Shown here: piece by piece, positions 8,576 through 17,123 of the stretch
Numbering within the stretch: position 1 is the stretch's first letter
Layout of the letters: every line of letters starts with the position of its first letter
Origin: Cytophagales bacterium
Lineage (GTDB): Bacteria; Bacteroidota; Bacteroidia; Cytophagales; Spirosomataceae
Direction: 5' to 3'
Assembly: GCA_024742395.1 (NCBI GenBank)
Contig: JANSYO010000001.1
Span: forward strand, 62,001-126,000
Length of the DNA: 64,000 nt
Notes under the pieces: generated by a model
The model's input: only the letters and a program-made list of their open reading frames with translations
Database searches by the model: none
What the model was told of the DNA's origin: nothing
Translations under genes and position numbers: made by a program

Positions 8576-11500
8576 ATGCGTCTAGCCGCTAAGGTTTTAT
8601 TATGGATTCTGGCTGTTCTTATAGCTTTAATGCTAGGGCTTGCTCTATACATTAATTCGCCATTGGGTCAAAAAACAGTGCGTAATCAACTTGATAAATT
8701 TATTGGGAATAAAATCAATACAGAATATCAACTTGGTGAAATAAAATACAGTATTCCAGACTGGATCATCATCAATGATCTCTATCTCGAAGATCAGTCA
8801 AAAGACACACTTGTAAAAGCCACCGAAATACGCATTGATCTCGATATGCTGGCCCTCTTAAAAAGTACTGTTGCAATAAATAAAGTAGAACTTAAAGACG
8901 GTTTGGTAAAGCTTTACAATACAGAGAATAAATCCGAATTCAACTATCAGTTTCTTATTGATGCCTTTGCCGGAGATTCCACATCGGAGGAGCCCACCCA
9001 AGCCGCCACTGCTACGTCTGAAAACAACTTTAATTTAAGCTCTGCCTTCTTAGAGAATACCCGATTTGAATATACCGATTTCAGCTCAGGAATAATTTTC
9101 AAAACTAAACTCGGAGAGGCTGCGGTAGATTTTAATGAAATTGACCTCAACAAAAACTTGTATGATATACAGAAAGTAGAAGTCCAAAAAAGTCTTGTCT
9201 CCTTTACAAGCTTCCCTCCTACATTACCTAATGAAAATTCTGAAGAATCAGAGCCATTAAACTTAAATGTTGGTCGCACATTATTTGAAGACATCAGCTG
9301 GGTTTACAACGGGAGAGATGTAGGAATTGAAAACAAAATTGACGTTGAAAAAGCAGAGGTGAGATTTGAAGAAATTAACCTGACAGATCAAAGAATAAGA
9401 CTTGCAATGGCAGACTTCGATAAAGCTGACATTGAAGTTTTCATGAAAAAACCCGAACTGCTTACAGAACCATCAGAAGAACCCGCTGCATCCTGGAAAA
9501 TTAGCGGAAGTGATATTGACCTTAAAAACTCCATGGTGCATTACAAAGACTTAGAGGTTCCTTCTAATGGTAACAAAAGTGAATTTAACCCTTCTGACAT
9601 TCTATTAAGCGAAAGCAATATTTCTCTGGCCTCCTTCTTATACAATGGCAATGAGATAAGTGGAATAGTAAAACCTAGTTCTTTTAAGGAGCAATCCGGC
9701 CTAATAGTCAGTAATCTCAGCACAGAGTTTGCCTATACAGATAAGCTTATTTCACTTAAAGAATTTCAATTCAACACCAGAGGCTCAGAATTGGATACAG
9801 ATCTTTCCTTAGCCTACAAGAACCTCGATGCCTTTATAGATAGTCCTCAATCGGCAACAATTGACCTTAACCTAAGAAAAGCAAACCTGCTAATTGAAGA
9901 TTTATTTCATTTAAGTGCTGCTTTGAAAGAATATCCCACTTTACTAAAAAACAGAAGCAAAAAGCTGGTAGCCAGTGGTAATATTAAAGGCAAGAACGGA
10001 GACTTCCTGATTGATAAATTCAAAATAAATCTGGGCCCCGAAAACAGGATTAATCTGGATGGCTATGTAGCAGGAGTAACAAACTTGCAAAACCTAAAAA
10101 CAGATTTAACCATCAGTAACTCTCAGCTACAGAAAGACCTACTTTTAAGTTTAAGCCCTGAAGATCAAGACTTATCAGACTATCAAATACCTCCCAAACT
10201 TGGCATGGAAGGAAAAATTACGGGCAATGAAAAAGCTGTGGATATTGATGCAAAATTCATAACGGATTACGGAAACCTTAATTTTGACGGGATCATTGAA
10301 AACGTATCAAGCGACAGCTTAAGAAGTTTTGCGGGAAATATAATGACAGAGAAGTTTCAGGTGAATAAATTCTTTGTCGAGGATATGGGATTAGGGATGG
10401 TATCTGCAGATATTAAACTGGCGGCAGATGCCACTTTTAGTAAATTAAACGCTGAAGGTTATATCGCAGAAATTGAATACCAGAATTATCTCTATCGTAA
10501 CATTAACCTCAATGCCGCCTTTGCCGATAGCGTTGTGACTCTCACCGGTAATTCCACTGATGCTAATGCCAATATGACTGCTGACTTTACCAGCAACCTC
10601 CGCAGTGAACAGATGTCTTTTGACGGTATATTGAATATTAAAAATTTGAATCTGGCCAGGCTGAATTTAGCGGAGTACGAGAATGATGTTAAAGGGGAGT
10701 TTGTGATTGACATGAACTATCTTAATCATAAAGCACTTGAAGGTAATTTGGCTGTGAGCAGGTTAAAAGTGGGCTCGGCTCCATCAGCCGACTTAAAAGC
10801 CTTATTTACACATGAAAACAATATCCAGAAAGCCGATATAAACTCGCCATTCTTCGTGGCTTCTTTACAAGGGGACGGAAACCTTGAAGATATTTACAAC
10901 ACTATAAATGAAGCTTTTCAAAGCCGCGTAGACTCAGCAGGCATGCTCATGGAAAACGTGAGAGGCGAAATGAAATTAAAGGGGAAACTCCTTTGGCACC
11001 CGATCTGGACAGAGCTCGTCCCTGAAATGAGATTCGAGCAGCCTATTGTCTTTAATGGGGGAGTAAAGAATGGCACTTACAGTGCAGATATCACCATGAA
11101 CTCTCTTACCTATGATCTGTATACCATAAATGGCCTTTATGCCGAAATGATGGGTCAGCAAGGAGCTTTAGCAGCTGAAACATTAATTGAGGACATTGAT
11201 TTAGATGGGTATAATTTAAGAGAAAATCAGCTCAATTTCTTTCTGGACAACAGCGTAGCCTCGGTAAGGTTTGAGTCAAGAGATAGTACCAATTCTATAA
11301 AACATGCTGCTGATTTTAAATACTCGTTCCAGAATGAGCATCCCGAGATTACCATCAATGAATTAACGTTTGAAGGCAACGTTTTTGACTCAAACAAAGA
11401 AACAATCACATTCTCAAATTTTGAGAAAGTGCTGGTTAATAACCTTACTCTGAAAAACAAGGAGCAGCAAATCAGAATAAATGGATCTGAGGAACAGCTT

Positions 11501-13456
11501 AATCTTGACATTTCAAATTTTCAGATTTCTCCACTTTATGAGTTTTACAATACTTCAGACATTAAAGTAAACGGACTACTTTATGCCAATGTACAGCTGG
11601 AGAATGAGCTCAGCAACATAAAAGGCAAGGCTAATATAAGAGCTGACAAACTAACTGTAGATAATGAAAGCATAGGAGAAATAACGGTAGACGTAAAAGA
11701 ATTAACAGAAGAAGGTGTCACAGTAAAGGGTGCAATTAACGGTGCCCGAAGTATGGCCACGTTTGACGGGAAAGTTAGCCTTGATGAGGCTTTAACAACC
11801 TTTATGAATATTGATTTGGAAAGGCTTGATGCCGCCTTTATCAAAGCCTTCAGTTTTGGTCAGGTTACCAAGGCTTCTGGTATAGTTAACGGCAATATCA
11901 AATTAAATGGCTCTTTGACAGACCCTGAACCCGTAGGTTTTTTGGGCTTCAAAAAGTTTAAAATTACTCCGGCGTATTTGGGTGTACCTCTGGCTATAGA
12001 TGGTCAGGAAATGAAATTCAATAAGAAGCAGATAAACCTCAATAATTTCGTAGTCCAAGACTCCCTCAATCAAAAAATGATCTTCGATGGGAATGTAAAC
12101 TGGGCATCTCTTGAAGCCATTCGATATAACTTAAGTCTGAAAACAACTGACTTTTTACTCTTAAGTACTACAGCTCAAGATAACGACCTGGTGTATGGAA
12201 CATTAAAGCTGGACTCTAATCTTAAGATTAAAGGTGTAGGTGATAAACCCAGTGTAGACGGCCGAATAAGAATCAGAGAAAAAAGTGACATCACTTTTGT
12301 CATGCCTACAGAAATACAGACGGCAGAAAGCCAAGGTATCGTTTATTTTGTCCCGCCTGCAGACTCTTCAAACGCGAAAGACTACTCGGCAAAACCTGAT
12401 AGTGTAAGCAGCTCAGGTTTAACAGAATTACTGAACGAAATACTCATTGAAATAGAAACCGATGAAAAGGCCAATTTTGTGGTAGTAGTAGACGAACTGA
12501 ATGGCGATCAGCTGCAGTTTAAAGGTACATCTAACTTAACTTTTGGTCTTTACCCTAACGGAGAGCCCTATTTGATTGGGAGTTTTGATCTTCTTGAAGG
12601 TTCCTATGATTTTTCTTTACAGGTCTTTAAGAGAGAGTTTAAAATTCTCAAAGGAAGCACTCTTAGCTGGAATGGTGACCCCTATGAAGCCACTCTTGAT
12701 ATCCAGGCCTCCTATGAAGTAAATACAGATATTCAGTCATTAAATGCTTTTGGTTTAGAAGTCAATCAATACGGGAAAGTGCCCATTGACGTTTTATTGA
12801 AACTTACCGGAACCATAGAAGAACCGGTTGTAAACTTCGATATCAAAGTTTCTGATAAGGCAGAAAGTTCAATCACATCACTCGTAGAGTCCTATAATAT
12901 TTTCGCTGGCTTACGTTCCAGTGAATCTGAGATGAATCAGCAGGTTTTCTCCCTGATTCTCTTCAATAGATTTTTAAGTGCCAGTGCCGTTAGCTCCTCA
13001 AACGTATTCAATACAGAATCAGTGGCCAGGCAGAGTGTTAGTAAACTTTTGACCGAGCAGCTGAATGTATTGGCCGGCAATGTCTTTGGCAATGTGGGCA
13101 TTAACTTCGGACTTAATTCATCTGTTTTAGCCGGCGAGCAAGGCAATGCTTCAAGAACGGAGTTTAATGTAGGGCTAAACCAAACTTTCCTCAAAGACAG
13201 AGTCCATGTGTCTGTAGGTAAGAATTTTGAACTGGCAAACACCACGGGTGTAGATCAAAACTCGGCAGAAATACTTGATAATATAGACGTAGAATACTTT
13301 ATAACACCCGATGGCAGATATATTCTAAAGGCCTATAGAAACAACGAATACCAAACAGTTTTAGAAGGTTTTGTGGTGCAAACCGGAGTAGGATTTGAGC
13401 TAAGAGCCAACTATGACAAATTCAAAGAGATTTTTAAGAAAAAACGCAACGAATGA
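8576..13456 (+). CDS. tamB: Translocation and assembly module protein TamB (AsmA-like)
   Basis: This is a very large inner-membrane-anchored periplasmic protein of about 1626 residues. One N-terminal membrane helix (VLLWILAVLIALMLGLALYI) is followed by a long beta-rich region of AsmA/TamB type (IDLDMLALLKSTVAINKVELKDG) and a C-terminal DUF490/TamB domain (NAFGLEVNQYGKVPIDVLLKLTGTIEEPVVNFDIKV, ending LEGFVVQTGVGFELRANYDKFKEIF). TamB proteins form a hydrophobic groove bridging the two membranes, thought to carry phospholipid or to help insert outer-membrane proteins. The start at 8576 (MRLAAKVLL) is preferred over the in-frame TTG at 8543. The stop overlaps the start of tamL by 4 bp (ATGA). Confidence 0.93.
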   Translation: MRLAAKVLLWILAVLIALMLGLALYINSPLGQKTVRNQLDKFIGNKINTEYQLGEIKYSIPDWIIINDLYLEDQSKDTLVKATEIRIDLDMLALLKSTVAINKVELKDGLVKLYNTENKSEFNYQFLIDAFAGDSTSEEPTQAATATSENNFNLSSAFLENTRFEYTDFSSGIIFKTKLGEAAVDFNEIDLNKNLYDIQKVEVQKSLVSFTSFPPTLPNENSEESEPLNLNVGRTLFEDISWVYNGRDVGIENKIDVEKAEVRFEEINLTDQRIRLAMADFDKADIEVFMKKPELLTEPSEEPAASWKISGSDIDLKNSMVHYKDLEVPSNGNKSEFNPSDILLSESNISLASFLYNGNEISGIVKPSSFKEQSGLIVSNLSTEFAYTDKLISLKEFQFNTRGSELDTDLSLAYKNLDAFIDSPQSATIDLNLRKANLLIEDLFHLSAALKEYPTLLKNRSKKLVASGNIKGKNGDFLIDKFKINLGPENRINLDGYVAGVTNLQNLKTDLTISNSQLQKDLLLSLSPEDQDLSDYQIPPKLGMEGKITGNEKAVDIDAKFITDYGNLNFDGIIENVSSDSLRSFAGNIMTEKFQVNKFFVEDMGLGMVSADIKLAADATFSKLNAEGYIAEIEYQNYLYRNINLNAAFADSVVTLTGNSTDANANMTADFTSNLRSEQMSFDGILNIKNLNLARLNLAEYENDVKGEFVIDMNYLNHKALEGNLAVSRLKVGSAPSADLKALFTHENNIQKADINSPFFVASLQGDGNLEDIYNTINEAFQSRVDSAGMLMENVRGEMKLKGKLLWHPIWTELVPEMRFEQPIVFNGGVKNGTYSADITMNSLTYDLYTINGLYAEMMGQQGALAAETLIEDIDLDGYNLRENQLNFFLDNSVASVRFESRDSTNSIKHAADFKYSFQNEHPEITINELTFEGNVFDSNKETITFSNFEKVLVNNLTLKNKEQQIRINGSEEQLNLDISNFQISPLYEFYNTSDIKVNGLLYANVQLENELSNIKGKANIRADKLTVDNESIGEITVDVKELTEEGVTVKGAINGARSMATFDGKVSLDEALTTFMNIDLERLDAAFIKAFSFGQVTKASGIVNGNIKLNGSLTDPEPVGFLGFKKFKITPAYLGVPLAIDGQEMKFNKKQINLNNFVVQDSLNQKMIFDGNVNWASLEAIRYNLSLKTTDFLLLSTTAQDNDLVYGTLKLDSNLKIKGVGDKPSVDGRIRIREKSDITFVMPTEIQTAESQGIVYFVPPADSSNAKDYSAKPDSVSSSGLTELLNEILIEIETDEKANFVVVVDELNGDQLQFKGTSNLTFGLYPNGEPYLIGSFDLLEGSYDFSLQVFKREFKILKGSTLSWNGDPYEATLDIQASYEVNTDIQSLNAFGLEVNQYGKVPIDVLLKLTGTIEEPVVNFDIKVSDKAESSITSLVESYNIFAGLRSSESEMNQQVFSLILFNRFLSASAVSSSNVFNTESVARQSVSKLLTEQLNVLAGNVFGNVGINFGLNSSVLAGEQGNASRTEFNVGLNQTFLKDRVHVSVGKNFELANTTGVDQNSAEILDNIDVEYFITPDGRYILKAYRNNEYQTVLEGFVVQTGVGFELRANYDKFKEIFKKKRNE

Positions 13457-15774
13457 GAAACTACACAGCCATACTTTTACTGCTGCTTACCTCGTGTAGT
13501 ATTTCTAAAAAACTGCCTGAGGGGCAAAAAGTCTATTCAGGTGCAGAAGTTAAAATTAACAGAGCCAATACCAATGTATCCTACACAGAAGCTAAAGACC
13601 TGGAAGAGCTATTGTCAAACAATACCTTTCCCAGAAAAAACACCTTGGTTTTCGGTTTCCCGCTAAAAGTCTGGTTTCATTATGTCATAGGGGAGCCAAA
13701 AAAGAAAAAAGGAATAAGAAACTTTCTGCAGGACAAAATAGGGGAAAAACCCGTGTTCTTTAGTCCGGGAAACATTGAGTTAAATGAAAAAAACCTCGAA
13801 AACATAGCTGAAAACGAAGGGTATTTTAAAACTAAGGTTCAAGGCACTGGCAAGTCAAAGAAAATAACAGAAAGTGTTCTCTATGAAGCGAATGTTCAGA
13901 ATAGATATTACCTGAATGATATTGCGTATGACACCATTCAGTTTCGGATTTCAGATAATCCTGAAGCTCTTTTTTCCAGGTCTTTATTGAAAAAAGATGC
14001 ACACTATTCGCTGCAAACCATCGCCAATGAAAGGAAAAGAATAGCCGACGAATTGCAAAATCAGGGCTACTACCTTCTTGATAGCGATAAAATCATTGTA
14101 GAAGTAGATACTAACCTGAACAACAATGGAGCCAACCTGAATATTAAACTGAAAACTGAGTACCTGAATTACATCACTAAAAAGTTTAAAATTCAGGATG
14201 TCAATATCTACACCAGTTACAGAGGAGCAGGGGTTCAAAAAGATACACTAAAAACATCGCTTTCAAATCTTCAGGAAAACGGACTTCAGGTTTTCCAGTC
14301 TGGCAGATACTATAAATCAAAAGTGTTTGAAGAAGCTATAACCGTAAGGGCCGGCGACTTTTACTCCCGAAAAAGTCAGGAGGCTTCTTATAACCGGCTG
14401 TCTAACCTGCAGAACTTTAAGTTCATCAGAAACAAATTTGACATAGCCAAGGATAGCTCAGATAACCTCCTGAATGTTTCTTACTTTTTAACTCCGGTAG
14501 AACGAAAAACACTTAAGCTGCAACTTAACGGTTATACGAAAAACAATGGACTCTTTGGTACCGAACTGGGAGCCGTCTGGATGAACCGAAACTTCTTTCA
14601 TGCTGCCGAGATTTTCCAGCTGGAATTCAACGTTGGCCGGGATTTACAATTCAGCTCAAACGGTGTTAAAAGCAATTTTACACGCTATAAAATTAAGTCG
14701 GAGCTGATCTTCCCCAGGTTCGTTTTACTCTTTAAAGGCATTAATCAAACAGAAGGTGGCGGTATCCCAAAAACATCTGTTTCTCTCTCTTATGAAGAGC
14801 AGCAGCAGAATAATCTGTATACGCAAACCAGCCTGAACTCAGGCCTGAAATATTACTGGAGAAAGAATGCAGAATATGAGCATACACTGAGTCCTATATA
14901 TGTAAATCTTATTAAGCCTAGAAATATCACAGATCAGTTTGTAGAAACTGTTCTTAATAGTGATAACCCGGCAGATTTGCAGCGTTATTTTGAAATACTA
15001 GATAGCCGTTTAGTTATTGGTATTGAATATGAACTAAACTACATGCCGGCCTGGGCTCAAGACAAGAACAATACCTTAAATATGAACATTGGGCTGGATG
15101 TGGCCGGCAACCTTGCCAGCCTGCTTTCCGGGAAAAACAAAGTCTCAGAAAACTCTTCCAGAACGCTCTTCGGAGTGCCTTTTGATCAGTTTGGTAAGAT
15201 CACCTTTGAAACTAAATATTACAAAAAATTCAGAAGTCTTACCTGGGCCTCCAGAGTTATTTCAGGTTTTGGGCTGCCCTATGGTAATTCTACCATAATG
15301 CCCAAGTTTAAACAATACTTCTCAGGTGGCAGTAACAGCCTCAGAGGTTTTAGAGCCAGATCAGTAGGCCCTGGCATTGTTTCTCCAGATCTGGCAAACT
15401 CATTCGTTTTTGGGAATAACATCACAGGAGATATCAAACTGGAATTCAATACTGAATTAAGATATAAATTCACTGAGATGCTGGAATTGGCCGCCTTTTA
15501 TGATACAGGGAATATCTGGTTCTACTCAGAGAATTCTGCTTTTGGTGAAGAAGGAAAGTTTAGCAATAACTTCTTAAAAGAACTGGCAGCTGATGTGGGT
15601 TTAGGCCTAAGATTAGACTTCACTTATCTGGTTTTACGTGGTGATCTGGCCATACCGGTTAGAAAGCCATGGCTTACAGAAAAGCCCAATGTCTGGAATG
15701 AAATTAGTCTGGGAAATAAAACATGGAGACAAGAGAATCTTGTCTTTTCACTGGCCATAGCCAGACCCTTCTAA
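13453..15774 (+). CDS. tamL: Translocation and assembly module lipoprotein TamL (BamA/TamA family)
   Basis: The 773-residue protein has a lipoprotein signal (ending LLLLLTSC, lipidated Cys near residue 15), which distinguishes the Bacteroidota TamL form from proteobacterial TamA. Three or more POTRA-like domains follow (for example YYLNDIAYDTIQFRISDN and FKIQDVNIYTSYRGAG), then an Omp85 16-strand barrel with the lid-lock type motif SLRGFRARSVGPG near residue 635 and a terminal strand ending LVFSLAIARPF. It starts inside the last codons of tamB, so the partners are translationally coupled and presumably form one trans-envelope machine. Gene order here is tamB then tamL. Confidence 0.92.
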   Translation: MRNYTAILLLLLTSCSISKKLPEGQKVYSGAEVKINRANTNVSYTEAKDLEELLSNNTFPRKNTLVFGFPLKVWFHYVIGEPKKKKGIRNFLQDKIGEKPVFFSPGNIELNEKNLENIAENEGYFKTKVQGTGKSKKITESVLYEANVQNRYYLNDIAYDTIQFRISDNPEALFSRSLLKKDAHYSLQTIANERKRIADELQNQGYYLLDSDKIIVEVDTNLNNNGANLNIKLKTEYLNYITKKFKIQDVNIYTSYRGAGVQKDTLKTSLSNLQENGLQVFQSGRYYKSKVFEEAITVRAGDFYSRKSQEASYNRLSNLQNFKFIRNKFDIAKDSSDNLLNVSYFLTPVERKTLKLQLNGYTKNNGLFGTELGAVWMNRNFFHAAEIFQLEFNVGRDLQFSSNGVKSNFTRYKIKSELIFPRFVLLFKGINQTEGGGIPKTSVSLSYEEQQQNNLYTQTSLNSGLKYYWRKNAEYEHTLSPIYVNLIKPRNITDQFVETVLNSDNPADLQRYFEILDSRLVIGIEYELNYMPAWAQDKNNTLNMNIGLDVAGNLASLLSGKNKVSENSSRTLFGVPFDQFGKITFETKYYKKFRSLTWASRVISGFGLPYGNSTIMPKFKQYFSGGSNSLRGFRARSVGPGIVSPDLANSFVFGNNITGDIKLEFNTELRYKFTEMLELAAFYDTGNIWFYSENSAFGEEGKFSNNFLKELAADVGLGLRLDFTYLVLRGDLAIPVRKPWLTEKPNVWNEISLGNKTWRQENLVFSLAIARPF

Positions 15775-16146
15775 TTATACCAAGAGACTCTTGATAGAGT
15801 TAACTAACACCTGAAAGCTCACTGGTTTTATTAAATAATCGTGTGCTCCCAAAGCCTTAGATTCATTGATGTCCTTTTCATTAGAACTGGTAGAATAAAC
15901 AATTATTCTACTCCTGTTAAGACATGACTCATTCGATAAAATCTTCAAACATTCCAGACCATTAATCTTTGGCATGTTTAAGTCTAAAAATACATAATCA
16001 GGCACAGTACAATCTCCCTTAAATTTTTCAATAAAAGAGGTGGCATTATTAAAACATTTCAGACTTGCCTGAATTCCTGTTTCCAATAAGGCCATATCGA
16101 AGATTTCCTGATCTTCCTGGTCGTCATCTACTAAATAAATCAGCAT
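15775..16146 (-). CDS. Single-domain response regulator (receiver only)
   Basis: A stand-alone CheY-like receiver of 123 residues. It has the acidic pair in LVDDDQEDQEIFD, the phospho-acceptor Asp in YVFLDLNMPKINGLE, the Ser/Thr switch in IIVYSTSS, and the Lys in YLIKPVSF. There is no output domain, so it probably acts by protein contact or in a phosphorelay. Receivers with this DDDQED beginning are often partners of phytochrome-like kinases, and a bacteriophytochrome lies 1 kb away, but that pairing is inference. The stop codon directly abuts the tamL stop on the other strand, leaving no intergenic base. Confidence 0.92.
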   Translation of the reverse strand: MLIYLVDDDQEDQEIFDMALLETGIQASLKCFNNATSFIEKFKGDCTVPDYVFLDLNMPKINGLECLKILSNESCLNRSRIIVYSTSSNEKDINESKALGAHDYLIKPVSFQVLVNSIKSLLV

Positions 16147-16337
16147 TAAGTAAAAGTAAAATGGAAACTAGAATTGTGTTTATATCGAAAGGAGTAGTGA
16201 ACAACAAAGCTACCCAAAAAATACTTAACATAATGACAGAATTGTACCAAGCAATAGCTCAAAAAAATATGAAACATGATAAGTGTCACATAATCAGCAA
16301 AATACATAATCAACACAGGCGAAATAAATTACACACT

Positions 16338-16355
16338 TGTATATAATTTTCTACA
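16338..16355. promoter_or_regulatory. 18-bp near-palindrome TGTATA-N6-TCTACA
   Basis: This differs by one base from the perfect TGTAGA-N6-TCTACA elements at 5792 and 30594 and sits 60 bp before the ATG of the OmpA-like lipoprotein gene. The 269-bp divergent region between the receiver gene and this lipoprotein gene holds no other clear feature. Confidence 0.4.
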
Positions 16356-16415
16356 CAAAACACTCGAAATATGACCGGAATTGTTATTTCCCTTTTTAGG
16401 TAAAGAACAAAAATT

Positions 16416-17069
16416 ATGAAAAAGAATAGCTTAAAAACACTTATTTTACTAACAGCCATCTCTACCTCAATAGTAGGATGCAAAACATCACAAACCAGTA
16501 CTACTGCTGATTCAGATACCATGGTTAATTACTTTCCAAAAGATAATTACTCATATCCCTTAGCAGATACGGCATTTAAATATTCTAATCAGGAATGGCT
16601 TTCAGATAATCTTGATGTAGTCATGAATGAGAAGGTGAAAAACATGATGCCTAATCTTGAAGGAAAAGCCACTATCATGCAGTTTGGTGAGGGTATTATT
16701 GTTTCACTTGATAGAGGAAATGTCTTTGGGGTTAATGATGTAACCTTAAATGAAAACACAAAAAACATACTGAGACATTTATCTTTTAATTTACAGCAAG
16801 ATCCTGATACTTACATTCTTGTAGTAGGTAGAACAGACGCTACCGGAACTCGAGAATACAATGAGTCACTGGCTTATAACAGAGCTTCTGTAGTGGCCAA
16901 TTACCTTCATGGTACAGGTGTAGATAAAGACAGACTCTTTGTAGATACCTTTGGGGAAAAATTTCCGGATTTTACCAACAGACTGGCTGCTGGAAGAGAA
17001 CTTAACAGACGTGTGGATTTTTTAATTTTACCTTCAAATTATTTAAGAGAAACCGCATCATCTAAATAA
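16416..17069 (+). CDS. OmpA-family lipoprotein
   Basis: The 217-residue precursor has a lipoprotein signal peptide (LILLTAISTSIVGC, lipidated Cys near residue 22). Its C-terminal half is an OmpA/MotB peptidoglycan-binding domain: NTKNILRHLSFNLQQDPDTYILVVGRTDATGTREYNESLAYNRASVVANYL, then GRELNRRVDFLIL. The D..G..xYN..LA.NRA..V and NRRV motifs are those that contact diaminopimelate. It should tether the outer membrane to peptidoglycan. A strong terminator follows, so it is probably monocistronic; a palindrome upstream may control it. Confidence 0.9.
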   Translation: MKKNSLKTLILLTAISTSIVGCKTSQTSTTADSDTMVNYFPKDNYSYPLADTAFKYSNQEWLSDNLDVVMNEKVKNMMPNLEGKATIMQFGEGIIVSLDRGNVFGVNDVTLNENTKNILRHLSFNLQQDPDTYILVVGRTDATGTREYNESLAYNRASVVANYLHGTGVDKDRLFVDTFGEKFPDFTNRLAAGRELNRRVDFLILPSNYLRETASSK

Positions 17070-17093
17070 GATATAGCCGCTAAGCACAATTTT

Positions 17094-17123
17094 AGCCGTA
17101 CGCATTTGCGTGCGGCTTTTTTT
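17094..17123 (+). terminator. Rho-independent terminator
   Basis: A 10-bp stem with one wobble pair (AGCCGTACGC / GCGTGCGGCT) around an ATTT loop is followed by seven Ts. It terminates the OmpA-like lipoprotein gene, and its T tract overlaps the stop codon of the convergent phytochrome gene. Confidence 0.88.

Noticed and set aside
16065-16346. 93-codon open frame spanning the 5' end of the receiver gene
   Set aside because: It overlaps the receiver gene antisense and continues through the promoter region with low-complexity content; no support for translation.
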